Positions 23,021-33,054 are shown, counted from the stretch's first letter. The stretch is 57,337 nt of DNA from Blastopirellula sp. (GCA_021298375.1 JAJTFE010000005.1:1-57337), one strand, 5' to 3'. The notes: generated by a model not told the origin, from the sequence alone. Translations and numbers: made by a program.

Positions 23021-23880
23021 GGTACGGAAGTCTCCCTATCTTGTTCCAGCCACTATTCGCTGCCGAGCGCAGATGCTCCAGCCACAGCACAGGTCGGCGG
23101 CCACATCAGCCCAGCCGCCCAACCGAACCCAACCAAATGACGCTTCTGCCGATCGCAGAGCCTGCCCTGCCACCCAGCGCCCGCCCTGCCACCCAGCACC
23201 GATTGCCGCCCGCATTTCGCAGACCATGCAATCCAGGAACCGAGCAAGCCGGAGCACCCAAGCAGAGCGGACAGTTTGTTCACCTGCCATCCAAGTTGAG
23301 TCCAGACAAAAAGAAAACGCCGCCGCTCGATCCCTTCGAACGCCGCGCGTGAAAATCCGGATTGTGTTGAAGCCAAATCCAAGTTTCGCACTGCTCAGAA
23401 ACTTCGCCCCTGCTGGGTGCCGACAACCACCATCATGCCTCCCAGCCTGGCTGCCTTGCCCGCGCTGTTCGACATTGCCAACTGCCACCACCCGCCGCCG
23501 TGCGCCAATCACCCTGCTTGAACTATTTGAGCTCGATTCAGTTTCAGCTGAGTCGTTCAAGTGAGTCGACAAAACGAGTTATCCAATCGCCGCAGTCCAG
23601 GGGCCCTGCCAATCAATGTCTGCCTGTTGGTCAATTCGTTCAGTTGAACTGGTAATCACCGAACAAACACCGCAACTGCCGCTCCGGAAATTGTCTTCTC
23701 CAACAATTACCAGCACCGCTCGCCGCCCACCAGACTCACACTGTGGAAGCACTCCCCAAACCCACACTCAGAAACACCGTCTCTACCAACATCTCTTCGC
23801 ACCGCTCAGCCCGACCCGCGTCGCCGCCGAAATGGCACAAAAAAACTGGCTCACCAACTCACGCCCGCTCTCGCCTGTCT

Positions 23881-23922
23881 CCCGTCGCCCGTCGTCCGTC
23901 GCCCGTCGCCCGTCGCCCGTCG
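23881..23922. repeat. 7-bp tandem repeat, 6 copies
   Basis: Six consecutive units of CCCGTCG (one with a T for the first C) in the rplL-rpoB spacer. Confidence 0.9.
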
Positions 23923-24536
23923 CCAATGCCGCCTCGCCTCACCGATTTGTCACCGCTTGACTGAATCCGCCTCGCCGAGCATGCAGCTCGCTCAGCAGAC
24001 CAGCCACACCCATTTCGCTCATCACCCAGTCAGCCCAACAAAGTCAGCCCAACCGAACCGTGTCAAGCTTTGAGGCGAAGTCCCAGCCACCTGATTCAGG
24101 TAACCGTGGTTTCGAACCAACCGATGCAAACAAAAAGGATCAGAAACAAATCAGACAGACCGATGCCCCGCAAGGGTCCAGCACCAGACGACTCGCCGCC
24201 GCGGGTCATCCAGTAAAGCCTGCTATAGCACCGCTACGTTTTTGCTGAGGAGAATCAACTTGGCGAGTCAGCTCCCTAAAGACCCAGACCCCAACTCGCT
24301 CGACCAAGAGCCAGCTCTCGACTTAAACCGATTCCAAGTTCCTGCTTTACCCGCTGGTCTTGCTTCAACCGCTGTTGCTGCGTCGCCCGGTTTGTACTTC
24401 ACCCCAGTTCCTGCTTCGCAGCGAATGAGCCGTGGTTGAAGTCAAGCCGCATTGGCTCTCCCCGCCCGCATCTCAATCGCAACGCGAATCAATCCCAACG
24501 GGAACCGCACCCAAGGCGAATGGCGCCCGGTGCAAG

Positions 24537-24584
24537 TTGAACTCAGGGCAAATTGAACTCAGGGCAGATTGAACTCAGTGCGAA
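24537..24584. repeat. 16-bp tandem repeat, 3 copies
   Basis: Units TTGAACTCAGGGCAAA at 24537, 24553 and 24569, the third with three changes. Confidence 0.85.
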
Positions 24585-24938
24585 CTCAATTCCACCGCGA
24601 GTTTCTGCCTCAGCGACGGCCACTCGTTTGTCGCAATTGCACAAACCCGGAACTGCCGCTGGCAACCAAAGCAAGGTTCGCAGACCAATCTCGGTCCGCT
24701 TGGGAACCAGAGTCCAGTCCACGAGAACCAGGAAAACACGTTCGTCGACAGCAACCCCTGTTGAGCGAAAACCGAAACCCACCACAGCAGACCGACTCAA
24801 GCCACGACCCGCCAACAAGGTTGACGGGCTAACGACCAGAACGGGACCACCCAACTTGCCTAATCGTAGCAAACAATGAGGCGAAACTGAACATGGTGCC
24901 GGGTAAGGGCAAAGCAATCGAGACCGGGGAAAGCCGAA

Positions 24939-25349
24939 CTACTTCAGTTCGACAACGCCGCCGGCTGCTTCGATTTCCGACTTGATCTTGGCAGCTTCGT
25001 CCTTGGAGACGCCGCCCTTGACGGTCACTGGGGCGCCTTCGACCATCTTCTTGGCGTCCATCAGCGAGGCGCCAGTGATGTTCTTGACCACCTTGACGAC
25101 TTCCAGCTTCTTGTCGCCGGCATTGGCCAAAACGACGTCGAATTCGGTCTTTTCTGCAGCCGCAGCAGCCCCGCCAACGGGCCCACCCGGAGCAGCCATG
25201 ACCACGGCACCGCCAGCAGCCGGCTCGATGCCGTACTGGGCCTTCAGGTAATCGCTCAGTTCCTTGGCTTGCTTCAAGGTCAAACCGGCGATCTGGTCGC
25301 CGATGGTCTTGGTTTCAGCCGAAAATTCCATGGTTGCGCTGTCAGACAT
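24939..25349 (-). CDS. rplL: 50S ribosomal protein L7/L12
   Basis: A 136-residue stalk protein that recruits translational GTPases to the ribosome. It has the N-terminal dimerisation helix region (residues 12-45), an Ala/Gly-rich hinge (45-65) and the conserved C-terminal domain ending KSEIEAAGGVVELK. The N-terminus is about 12 residues longer than in E. coli. It follows rplJ by 390 bp, an unusually wide gap for this pair, and is followed by a 1.9-kb spacer before rpoB. Confidence 0.95.
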   Translation of the reverse strand: MSDSATMEFSAETKTIGDQIAGLTLKQAKELSDYLKAQYGIEPAAGGAVVMAAPGGPVGGAAAAAEKTEFDVVLANAGDKKLEVVKVVKNITGASLMDAKKMVEGAPVTVKGGVSKDEAAKIKSEIEAAGGVVELK

Positions 25350-25739
25350 TGCTCGTCACCCTTTCTTCGAAATCGAGCCGCACGACAAATACGGCTCTGC
25401 TCAAAAATCACCAGTTCAATTGTGAAACAAGTATTTTAAGTTCCCCGGCGGAACCACCTGGTCCAGTCTTCCAGACCTTGGTCCCACCCGAAAACATCCA
25501 AAACAATCGGAGTGCTTGAATTCAATCGTTTTTTGAATTCAATCGTGTTTGAATTCCCACCCCGGGCCAAGCCCAAGGGGGTTCGGGGCAACTCATTTGA
25601 GTGGCCCGCTGGCAACCTTGCCGAAGAAACGCCTGGCAACCTTGCCCGACCGCGAAAAATCCAGCCACTCGTCAGCGAGCTTCTCCGAAACCAAGCCAAA
25701 TTTGCCTGATCCAGCGAGCGCGACTGTTCTCGAGCGAAC
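25350..25739. other. rplJ-rplL spacer with two tandem repeats
   Basis: No gene seen. Contains a 17-bp repeat (25516-25549, copies of TTGAATTCAATCGTTTT) and a 24-bp-spaced direct repeat of CTGGCAACCTTGCC (25609-25647). Confidence 0.65.
25516..25549. repeat. 17-bp tandem repeat, 2 copies plus a fragment
   Basis: Two 17-bp units at 25516-25532 and 25533-25549 differ at one base; a TGAATTC fragment follows. Confidence 0.85.
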
Positions 25740-26261
25740 CTAGCCGTTCTTTTCGCCAGCTTGTTCGATTTGGCTGGCCAATTTGCCAGCCGGGGCAATG
25801 ATTTGGGCTCCCAACTTGCGGCCCGGTCCGAGAATCTGCCCGACCAGCATGCTGAGCTGCTCTTGGCGATTCGGCCATTTGCTGATCTCAGCCACTTTCT
25901 CCGGGCTGAGTCGCTCGCCGTCCATGACGCCGCCGCGGGTCTTGAACGCGGCAAACTTTTCGTCCTTGTCCAGGCCGGTCACTTCCTTGACGAGGGAGAT
26001 GAAGTCCTCCCCTCCGTAAAGAACTGCCGCCGTACCCTTCAGTCCTTCGAACGCCGGCCCCAAGTTTGTTCCCTTGGTGGCCAACCGCGCCAGGCTGTTT
26101 TTGATGACCAAGACACCAATCTTCTTGTCGCGCAACTTTTTGCGGAGTTCCGCGGTCAGTTCCGAATTCAAACCGACCATGTTGCCGACCACGCAGTCCT
26201 GAACACCGTTCAGGCGACGTTTGATGTCGTCAGCTACCAGACCTTTGACTAACTTGCTCAT
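25740..26261 (-). CDS. rplJ: 50S ribosomal protein L10
   Basis: A 173-residue L10, which anchors the L7/L12 dimers to 23S rRNA. The N-terminal globular part includes VIKNSLARLATKGT and the C-terminal helix that binds L12 runs from about residue 135 to the end. Length is normal (165-180). It lies between rplA and rplL. In many bacteria the L10-L12 complex represses its own mRNA through the leader; the 336-bp leader here could do this, but I cannot identify the structure. Confidence 0.95.
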   Translation of the reverse strand: MSKLVKGLVADDIKRRLNGVQDCVVGNMVGLNSELTAELRKKLRDKKIGVLVIKNSLARLATKGTNLGPAFEGLKGTAAVLYGGEDFISLVKEVTGLDKDEKFAAFKTRGGVMDGERLSPEKVAEISKWPNRQEQLSMLVGQILGPGRKLGAQIIAPAGKLASQIEQAGEKNG

Positions 26262-26597
26262 ATCTGTTTTGCCTCAGACCAAATGGCACCAGCCACTTGG
26301 CTCGCTGAAATCACTAAACCCAGTTTAACTCTCAACCCTGCCCCGTTCGATCACTCGTCCCACAGGCTCTCGCTCAGAAAGCGACTCCCATTTCGGACTG
26401 ACGAACATCGAACGAAACCGACCTCAACCTGACAAGGAATGTGTTCTCGTTCGAGAAGCGCGAACGATGGACCACATTCACTACCCACTCATTCTTCAAA
26501 CGCCCAAATTCAGGTTTCCAACTGGCTGATTGACTCGAACCCGGCCCGATGGCGAGCTCCAGCCGCCCCGACCCAGCCGGGGCACAGCCACCTGACG
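26262..26597. other. rplA-rplJ spacer
   Basis: No gene or clear hairpin terminator seen; it would form the rplJ leader. Confidence 0.5.
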
Positions 26598-27275
26598 TTA
26601 GGCTGCGACAGTCACCCCGGGGCTCATCGTCGCCGAAATCGAAATTCCCTTCACATAAGCCCCCTTCACCGCTGCCGGCTTCAGGTTCTGTATGAAGTCA
26701 ATAAAAGCCTGAATGTTTTCAAGCAGTTTTTGCGGCTCAAAACTGAGCCGACCAACGACCGCGTGCACATTGCCGCCCGCATCATTGCGGAACTCAACCT
26801 TGCCCGCCTTGTATTCCTTAACAGCCGTCGCGACGTCCGGGGTAACCGTTCCCGCCCGAGGCGAAGGCATCAAACCACGAGGACCCAACACCCGCCCCAG
26901 AGGACCAACCAAACCCATCATGTCGGGAGCAGCAATGCAGACGTCGAAGTCCATCCAACCTTCCTGGATCCGCTTCGACAAGTCTTCCTGGCCAACGACG
27001 TCAGCTCCAGCAGCCTTCGCGGCGTCCGCAGCCGGTCCCTTAGCAAACACGACGACGCGTTGCGTCTTGCCGATGCCATGAGGCAGCACGAGCGAACCGC
27101 GGACCAACTGGTCAGCCTGCTTGGCGTCAATTCCCAGTCGCATGTGAACTTCGACGGTCTGGTCAAACTTTCGCGGCTTGAAACCCTTGAGGATTTCAAC
27201 TGCCTTGACCAGCGGAACTGCGTCTGCCGGAACCTTCTTCGCCATTTCCCGTTGTGCTTTTGATTGCTTTGCCAT
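26598..27275 (-). CDS. rplA: 50S ribosomal protein L1
   Basis: A 225-residue L1 of the mobile L1 stalk, which helps release deacyl-tRNA. The blocks [35 protein letters not shown] and the C-terminal [17 protein letters not shown] are typical. Start chosen at the ATG at 27275 (MAKQSKAQ); three residues in frame upstream are dispensable. Order rplK-rplA-rplJ-rplL is standard. L1 often represses the rplK-rplA mRNA by binding its leader; no site was identified here. Confidence 0.95.
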   Translation of the reverse strand: MAKQSKAQREMAKKVPADAVPLVKAVEILKGFKPRKFDQTVEVHMRLGIDAKQADQLVRGSLVLPHGIGKTQRVVVFAKGPAADAAKAAGADVVGQEDLSKRIQEGWMDFDVCIAAPDMMGLVGPLGRVLGPRGLMPSPRAGTVTPDVATAVKEYKAGKVEFRNDAGGNVHAVVGRLSFEPQKLLENIQAFIDFIQNLKPAAVKGAYVKGISISATMSPGVTVAA

Positions 27276-27529
27276 GATTCTCAACTACCCAGCTGCTGCC
27301 TGTTTGATTGATTTGCCTTGTGATTCTTCCGGTTGGCACTTGGCCGTCGCCAACCACCAGTCGAAAACAATGTTGCCAAGCTTGCCTTCGCGCCGAATTT
27401 GCCTTGTTTCGGACACCCAATCAGCTCGCCGCCAACCTCAACTAATCCCGCTCCCTCATTCGCTACCGCACTGAACACCGCGTTGCCTGACACCGCGTTG
27501 AGTCACGCAGCGGCCTGCGTTCGTCAGCC

Positions 27530-27955
27530 TTAGCCAACGATCTCGATCCCCATGCTCCGCGCGGTTCCTTCGATCATCCGGCGGGCATGATCCAAATCCC
27601 GGGCGTTCAGGTCATCCTTCTTCCGCACGCAGATTTCCTCAACCTGCTTGGCGGTCACCGTCCCGACCTTGGTCCGGTTCGGCACCCCTGAACCACTGGC
27701 AATTCCGGCTGCGATCTTGAGCAAAGCAGCTGCCGGTGGGCTCTTGGTGACGAACTCAAAGGACCGATCACTGTACACCGTGACCACGACCGGCACCGGA
27801 GTGCCATTCATGTCCCGAGTCCGTTCATTGAACTGGGAAACAAACTGACCGAGGTTGATACCGTACTTACCGAGCGACGTACCAACAGGAGGGGCAGGAG
27901 TCGCCTGTCCACCCTTGCACTGCAGCTTGACTTGAGCCACCAACTGTTTCGCCAT
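27530..27955 (-). CDS. rplK: 50S ribosomal protein L11
   Basis: A 141-residue L11 of the GTPase-associated centre. The N-terminal domain has the Pro-rich thiostrepton-binding segment ATPAPPVGTSLGKYGINL. The C-terminal rRNA-binding domain has GSGVPNRTKVGTVT and ends GTARSMGIEIVG. Length matches E. coli L11 (142). It lies 114 bp after nusG and 254 bp before rplA. Confidence 0.96.
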   Translation of the reverse strand: MAKQLVAQVKLQCKGGQATPAPPVGTSLGKYGINLGQFVSQFNERTRDMNGTPVPVVVTVYSDRSFEFVTKSPPAAALLKIAAGIASGSGVPNRTKVGTVTAKQVEEICVRKKDDLNARDLDHARRMIEGTARSMGIEIVG

Positions 27956-28069
27956 AACCTGGATCTTTCAACTTGACCAATGGTGTGATTGATTCAACTT
28001 CAGCACCCGACAGCAACCCAACGGCCGGGACACTGGACAACAGGCCGCGGCTCCGCGACCTGCCCCAAA

Positions 28070-28759
28070 CTAAACCTCTTCGACCTGCCAATGCTCCAAC
28101 TGCACCGGATTGGGTCGACCAAAAATGTTTATCATGACCGTGATGCGACCATTCCGCTCGTCGATGTTCGACAACTCGCCTTCGTAATTCTGGAAGTAAC
28201 CTTCCTTGACTCGCACTCGGTCCCCAACCTTGAAGCGAATCGCTGTCTTGATTTGCTCTTCGCCTTCTTCTGTCTTCTCAGCCCGGCTGCTGGCCAAAAT
28301 CCGATCGACCTCGGTCTGCGACAAAGGCACGGGCTTGCCGGCGGCACCGGTAAAGTCACCAATCCCCGCAGTGTCACGAACCAGAAACCAGGTATGGTCG
28401 TTGACGGCCATCCGCACCACGACATAACCCGGGTAAAGCTTCCGCTTGACGATTCGCTGCTTACCCGACTTGGAAAACTCTCTCACATCCTCGGTCGGAA
28501 CGAGAATCTCTCCAAAGTAGCTCTCCAGCCCAGCCCGCTTGATGTTCCGCTGCAAGGCTTCGCAAATCGAATTTTCCCGGTTCACCTGCACCTTCAGGAT
28601 GTACCAGGCTTTTTCCTGATTCTCGGTCTCCGGGAGAGGCTCTTCCACCAGCTCTTCGATCGGCGATTGGGCGGCCGCATCGTCACCGTCCTCATCCTCG
28701 AAGTCCAACTCCTCAGGAGAAAACTCCTCGGCCAGTTTCTGCGGCAGCTTGCAACTCAC
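28070..28759 (-). CDS. nusG: Transcription termination/antitermination protein NusG
   Basis: A 229-residue NusG that binds the RNA polymerase clamp and links it to Rho or the ribosome. The NGN domain runs from about residue 50 (AWYILKVQVNRE, KLYPGYVVVRM) and the KOW domain from about 175 (FKVGDRVRVKEGYFQNYEG). The first 48 residues form an acidic extension absent from E. coli NusG. The start is a GTG at 28759, the best in-frame choice; an ATG 36 bp upstream is in another frame and stops after 20 codons. It follows secE, as usual. Confidence 0.93.
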   Translation of the reverse strand: MSCKLPQKLAEEFSPEELDFEDEDGDDAAAQSPIEELVEEPLPETENQEKAWYILKVQVNRENSICEALQRNIKRAGLESYFGEILVPTEDVREFSKSGKQRIVKRKLYPGYVVVRMAVNDHTWFLVRDTAGIGDFTGAAGKPVPLSQTEVDRILASSRAEKTEEGEEQIKTAIRFKVGDRVRVKEGYFQNYEGELSNIDERNGRITVMINIFGRPNPVQLEHWQVEEV

Positions 28760-28844
28760 CCTCTTTTTCAGGCATTTCGCTAGACACGACTAACCCCAAA
28801 ACCTCGCTTGAACCACCAACCCATTCCACCCCGACGCGACAAAC

Positions 28845-28892
28845 CCCGCCGCGGAACGGCAGGACAAAAACCCGCCGCGGAACGGCAGGACG
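28845..28892. repeat. 26-bp direct tandem repeat, nearly 2 copies
   Basis: A 26-bp unit containing CCGCGGAACGGCAGGAC is repeated at 28845-28870 and 28871-28892, between secE and nusG. Confidence 0.85.
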
Positions 28893-28908
28893 AAGCGCGG
28901 TCAGAGAA

Positions 28909-29361
28909 CTAACCCAAATACCGAATGTTGAGAAGCTTGAACAGGTACGACCAAATCGCATCGAACAGGAACAAAATGAACGACAGGGCAAAGATGACGA
29001 AAATCACCACCGCGGTCGCTCGCCACAGTTCAGTCTTGGAAGGCCAGGAAACCTTGTTCATCTCGGCTTCAACCGAGATCAACAAGTCGGCGAACCGCGG
29101 AACATTGACCACCCGAAAGGCAACCCACAGCCCCAGCAGCACCAAAGCCACCAAGACCAACGGCTGTGCACTTCCGGACAGCGATAACAGCCAGCCAGTA
29201 TTCGATAACTGGTAGGCAGCCAAGGCAGACAGCAGAGCGATCACGCCAAACGCAACCTGGCGAACAACCCGCCCCTGGTTCTGCTTGTAAAGCCGAGCCT
29301 GAAACAGGCTCGCCCAAAAGCCGACCGGCTGTGCCGAATCCTGCTTGGTGACCGTCGTCAT
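28909..29361 (-). CDS. secE: Preprotein translocase subunit SecE, extended form
   Basis: A 150-residue SecE of the SecYEG channel. The conserved amphipathic motif MNKVSWPSKTELWRA sits at about residues 101-115, followed by the last membrane helix. Two extra hydrophobic segments at about 33-51 and 58-79 give three membrane helices. Many bacteria have a one-helix SecE of about 65 residues, but extended forms are known. Start chosen at the ATG at 29361, with an AAAGG site; 17 residues in frame upstream are unlikely. It lies between tRNA-Trp and nusG. Confidence 0.93.
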   Translation of the reverse strand: MTTVTKQDSAQPVGFWASLFQARLYKQNQGRVVRQVAFGVIALLSALAAYQLSNTGWLLSLSGSAQPLVLVALVLLGLWVAFRVVNVPRFADLLISVEAEMNKVSWPSKTELWRATAVVIFVIFALSFILFLFDAIWSYLFKLLNIRYLG

Positions 29362-29396
29362 TGCCAACCTTTCAATTTCCGTAACCGCGACATCCC

Positions 29397-29428
29397 TGAC
29401 CCAACACTTCACTGACCCAGCACTTCAC
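29397..29428. repeat. 16-bp tandem repeat, 2 copies
   Basis: TGACCCAACACTTCAC at 29397-29412 is repeated with one change at 29413-29428, just upstream of secE. Confidence 0.8.
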
Positions 29429-29547
29429 TGAACCGGTGCAAGCAATTCCTCAGCAGGCTTGCTTGTCACTCCACGGTTCAAATTACTTTTTTCTTCAACG
29501 GGCCCGAAACCAAACGCCCGAAACCAAACAAAGCGACAGAAGAGAAA

Positions 29548-29623
29548 TGGCAGGGGCGGCGGGAATCGAACTCGCAACCCCTGGTTTTGGAAACCAGTGC
29601 TCTGCCAATTGAGCTACGCCCCT
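29548..29623 (-). tRNA. tRNA-Trp (anticodon CCA)
   Basis: A 76-nt cloverleaf on the minus strand. The anticodon loop TTCCAAA lies between CTGGT and ACCAG. The acceptor stem AGGGGCG pairs with CGCCCCT, the discriminator is G and CCA is encoded. It is the only one of the five tRNAs here with a genomic CCA. It lies between tuf and secE, a classic bacterial position. Confidence 0.95.
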
Positions 29624-29817
29624 GCATCAATTTCTCTGATTCAGCGCCGCCGATTCCAAGCCGACCACGCTTGAACTGCCTCTCAGCCGAGCCCAATTCC
29701 GCCTCGCGACGAAATTTCCGCTCGACAACCGAATTCGCCCCGCCAAACCTTGGCCGCCACCCGACAAAAAACAGGGCGGCAAGCGTCACAGCGGAGTTCG
29801 AACAGAATAGCAGCAAA

Positions 29818-29847
29818 AGCGTCAACCGCAAAATCACGGCTGACGCT
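29818..29847 (-). terminator. Hairpin terminator after tuf
   Basis: On the minus strand AGCGTCAGCCG pairs with CGGTTGACGCT (11 bp, one G-U pair, 8-base loop), followed by TTTTGC. It lies about 110 bp past the tuf stop and before tRNA-Trp. The short U tract may allow read-through to tRNA-Trp and secE. Confidence 0.7.
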
Positions 29848-29958
29848 TTCGCCTTGTTCACTTTGACACCAGAAACCCGCTCGGACAGTCGTCAAGCCAT
29901 CCGCAGGGCACAGTCCGTTCGACCTCGCCCCTCCGGTCAGTCCAGGTGCCCGCCGAGA

Positions 29959-31159
29959 CTACTCGACGATCTTGGTCACCACGCCGGAACCAACCGTGCG
30001 GCCACCTTCACGAATCGCGAAACGAACACCGTCGTCCATCGCGATCGCCTTGTGCAACTCAACCGTCACCCGAACGTTGTCGCCCGGCATGCACATTTCA
30101 GCGCCAATCAAGTTGGCCGTGCCCGTAACGTCGGTCGTGCGGAAGTAAAACTGCGGGCGGTAACCGCTGAAGAACGGGGTATGACGACCACCTTCTTCCT
30201 TGCTCAAGCAGTAAACTTCTGCTTCAAACTTCGTGTGCGGCTTAATCGAACCCGGCCGGCTTGGCCAAAACCTGACCACGCTGAATGTCTTCCCGCTTCA
30301 CACCGCGAAGCAGACAGCCAACGTTGTCGCCAGCACGGCCTTCGTCGAGCAACTTGCGGAACATCTCAACGCCCGTACAGGTCGTCTTCCGCGGCTCGGC
30401 CGACAGCCCGATGATTTCGACTTCTTCACCTGTCTTCAAAACGCCGCGCTCAATACGACCGGTCGCGACAGTTCCACGACCTTCGATCGAGAAGACGTCT
30501 TCGATTGCCATCAAGAATGGCTTGTCTTCCTCGCGCTTCGGCTCGGGAATGTAAGCATCAATCGCGTCAATCAGCTCGCTGATGCACTTCGAAGCAACCG
30601 GGTCGGCCGGATTCTGGTAGGCCGGCAGAGCCGAACCACGCACGATCGGCACATTGTCGCCATCGAAGTCGTACTTGTTAAGCAACTCGCGAATTTCCAT
30701 CTCGACCAATTCGAGCAATTCCGGGTCGTCAACCAAGTCAACCTTGTTCAGGAACACCACCAGAGCCGGCACATCCACCTGACGAGCCAAGAGCACGTGC
30801 TCCTTGGTCTGAGGCATCGGACCGTCCGCAGCGGAAACCACCAGAATCGCGCCGTCCATCTGGGCAGCACCGGTGATCATGTTCTTGATGAAGTCGGCGT
30901 GACCAGGGCAGTCGATGTGAGCGTAGTGTCGCTTCTCGCTCTCATACTCAACGTGCGAGACCGCAATCGTCACCGTCTTGGTTTCGTCGCGGACCGTACC
31001 ACCCTTAGCGATATCCGCATAGGACTTGAATTGAGCGAGCCCCTTGGCGGCCTGAACCGCCAAAAGAGCACCGGTGGTGGTCGTTTTACCATGGTCAATG
31101 TGACCGATGGTCCCCACGTTCACGTGGGGCTTTGTTCGTTTAAATTCTTCTTTGGCCAT
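29959..31159 (-). CDS. tuf: Elongation factor Tu, frame broken by a 4-base duplication
   Basis: EF-Tu, which carries aminoacyl-tRNA to the ribosome. From the ATG at 31159 the frame gives 305 residues with [17 protein letters not shown] and NKVDLVDD, then ends early after [10 protein letters not shown]. The remaining domain 3 ([22 protein letters not shown] to VTKIVE) continues in another frame to 29959. At 30251-30258 the tetranucleotide CCGG occurs twice in tandem; removing one copy restores [13 protein letters not shown], the expected sequence. Read this way the protein is close to 400 residues, normal for EF-Tu. It is flanked by tRNA-Thr upstream and tRNA-Trp downstream. A second intact tuf elsewhere is possible. 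Confidence 0.92.
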
Positions 31160-31273
31160 TTCTAATCACACCCTGCCAAAACAACTGACTCGTTTGAAAC
31201 CAAGCAAAATACACATTCAAGCTCGAACGCCCCACGGCTTCTGTTCCGCTTCGCAAATCCGAACCAAGTCCAG

Positions 31274-31346
<73 letters not shown>

Positions 31347-31496
31347 ATGGCCTTAAAACATCGACTCCCCGCCCCAGCTCGACCCACCCCCGCCACTACC
31401 CTGCGGTCGACAAGCCCCAAGCGAGCAAGCCAACCCCAAACGCAGCAGAACCGCGAAGCAAACCAAACCTGAACACGAACAGCCATTTCATCAACA

Positions 31497-31569
<73 letters not shown>

Positions 31570-31671
31570 ACAAACCCCGGGGTCACACCCGCAATCGACA
31601 AATCCAAATCAATCAAAGGACCGAAATCCAGCCCAACGGACCGGCGCCAACTCAAGGCACTCAATCCCCCG

Positions 31672-31715
31672 AGCAGACCAGCCCGCAAGCAGACCAGCCC
31701 GCAAGCAGACCAGCC
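31672..31715. repeat. 16-bp tandem repeat, 2.75 copies
   Basis: Exact copies of AGCAGACCAGCCCGCA at 31672 and 31688, with a partial copy to 31715. Confidence 0.9.
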
Positions 31716-31898
31716 ACCGACCGAGAAGCTCAGCGGACCCAGCTCTTCTCCGGAGCAGGACATCGCATCACCCCGAACAAAGCTCTGTTCGGCGACTGCC
31801 TCGGGAAAGTTAAAACTGTTTGTCCAAACTAGCCGAACCAACCGCCAGCCGACCCAAACACCCAACAACCCGCACAATCGTGTCACCCTGAACGGTTC

Positions 31899-31958
31899 AT
31901 CGCAAGGCAACCGATCGCAAGGCAACTGATCGCAAGGCAACCGATCGCAATGACAACT
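31899..31958. repeat. 15-bp tandem repeat, 4 copies
   Basis: Units of ATCGCAAGGCAACCG at 31899, 31914 and 31929, and a diverged fourth at 31944. Confidence 0.9.
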
Positions 31959-32385
31959 CCATCTCGACTCAGCTGGCCGCTTCAATCCAACTGGCCGTTT
32001 CCAACCAGCGCGTTCTAACCGGCGCGACGGGGCGAGAGAACATCCGTGCTAGACCGGTTCCAAACCGGACCCGATGGCAACCAAGCCTCTGCCGACACCA
32101 AGCCCCGGGAAGTCAGTGACACCAACCGCCCATTGATTAGCTTGTGTAGCCGGCAAACGTCCGATTACCCGTAGTCTCGATTCAGCCCGCGGACCCGCCC
32201 CTGACAAGTCTATCAAATCCAGCCAATTCCCCAATGCCCAAGGAGCAGAATTCGGCAGAAAGAGCGCAGAAACAGGTCGGCAGCCGCGTTTTCGCGACCC
32301 ACCGTTCCGCTCTTTCACGACCGAACTCAATTCATCAACTCAAGCAGTCGAGCCCACCTCAAACAGTGGGGCCCAACCCGGGCAG

Positions 32386-32468
32386 TGGGGGGAGCAGGAT
32401 TCGAACCTGCGAAGGCGTGAGCCAACAGATTTACAGTCTGTCCCGTTTGCCCACTTCGGTATCCCCCC
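32386..32468 (-). tRNA. tRNA-Tyr (anticodon GTA)
   Basis: An 83-nt class II tRNA with a long variable arm. The anticodon loop is CTGTAAA between stem arms CAGA and TCTG. The acceptor stem GGGGGGA pairs with TCCCCCC and the discriminator is A. No CCA is encoded. Confidence 0.93.
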
Positions 32469-32606
32469 GCAATCAAATGAGTCCAATCGGCTCCCCGCAC
32501 GGGAACCGTGAACCACTTGTTCCGAGGCCTGACCAGCCTCCCAATCCCAACCTACCATGACGCTTCCAGCCAACCGAGTCACCGGCTAGTGGAGCTGGAG
32601 TCGCCA

Positions 32607-32676
32607 GTGCACCGCAAGCAGCGCACCGCAAGGAGCGCACCGAAGGCGGGGCACCGAAGGCGGGGCACCGAGCAAA
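32607..32676. repeat. 14-bp tandem repeat, 5 imperfect copies
   Basis: Five 14-bp units, each containing GCACCG (for example GCGCACCGCAAGGA), drift gradually from one end to the other, as in a slipped array that later mutated. Confidence 0.85.
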
Positions 32677-32850
32677 CCGGTGACCGAAAGCTAGTCCCCG
32701 CTGAACTCCGGAAAACCGAGTCCAAGAACACTAACCTTCGAGCGGGCGGCCCAACTTCCGGAAACATGCCCCAGAAACTTGCCGCCAGAATCGCTCCACA
32801 CTCTCCCGAATCACCCCCCACTCGCAACGCAAAAAGGCTCTTTTCGAGCG

Positions 32851-32898
32851 ACACCGCCTGCAAGCAACACTGCCTTTAAGCAACACTGCCTGTAAGCA
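32851..32898. repeat. 16-bp tandem repeat, 3 copies
   Basis: ACACCGCCTGCAAGCA, ACACTGCCTTTAAGCA and ACACTGCCTGTAAGCA in a row. Confidence 0.85.
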
Positions 32899-32960
32899 AC
32901 ACCGGCCTGAAACGGCACCGCGTAAAACAGATACCGCCTTGAAAAGACACAGCCTTCGAG

Positions 32961-33033
32961 AGCCAGCGGAGGGACTCGAACCCACGACCAGCGGTTTACA
33001 AAACCGCTGCTCTACCAACTGAGCTACGCTGGC
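32961..33033 (-). tRNA. tRNA-Thr (anticodon TGT)
   Basis: A 73-nt cloverleaf. The anticodon loop is TTTGTAA between GCGGT and ACCGC, and the acceptor stem GCCAGCG pairs with CGCTGGC. No CCA is encoded. It is the first gene of the tRNA-tuf block, 21 bp after a promoter -10 element. Confidence 0.93.
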
Positions 33034-33054
33034 GGTGGAATTGGAAAACGTGCC

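Larger units (their letters stand above)
23021..24938. other. 1.9-kb spacer inside the rplL-rpoB junction
   Basis: No gene I can support on either strand. The plus strand is rich in C and A (for example 43 of the 60 bases at 23101-23160), so the transcript would be G/U-rich. It holds a 7-bp repeat (23881-23922) and a 16-bp repeat (24537-24584). Most bacteria have a few hundred bases here, often with an attenuator. The rpoB start has a GGGAG site about 10 bp upstream. Confidence 0.7.
31570..32385. other. 816-bp spacer between tRNA-Tyr and tRNA-Gly
   Basis: No gene seen. C/A-rich on the plus strand and holding two unrelated tandem repeats (31672-31715, 31899-31958). tRNA genes in one cluster usually sit within tens of bases of each other. 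Confidence 0.65.
32469..32960. other. Spacer between tRNA-Thr(TGT) and tRNA-Tyr
   Basis: No gene seen. Holds a 14-bp repeat (32607-32676) and a 16-bp repeat (32851-32898). Confidence 0.65.

Noticed and set aside
23881-23922. CRISPR-like array
   Set aside because: Units are 7 bp and contiguous with no spacers; this is a simple tandem repeat. No CRISPR array was seen anywhere in the window.
28790-28830. ATG-initiated frame before nusG
   Set aside because: It stops after 20 codons and is out of frame with nusG; the GTG at 28759 is sufficient.
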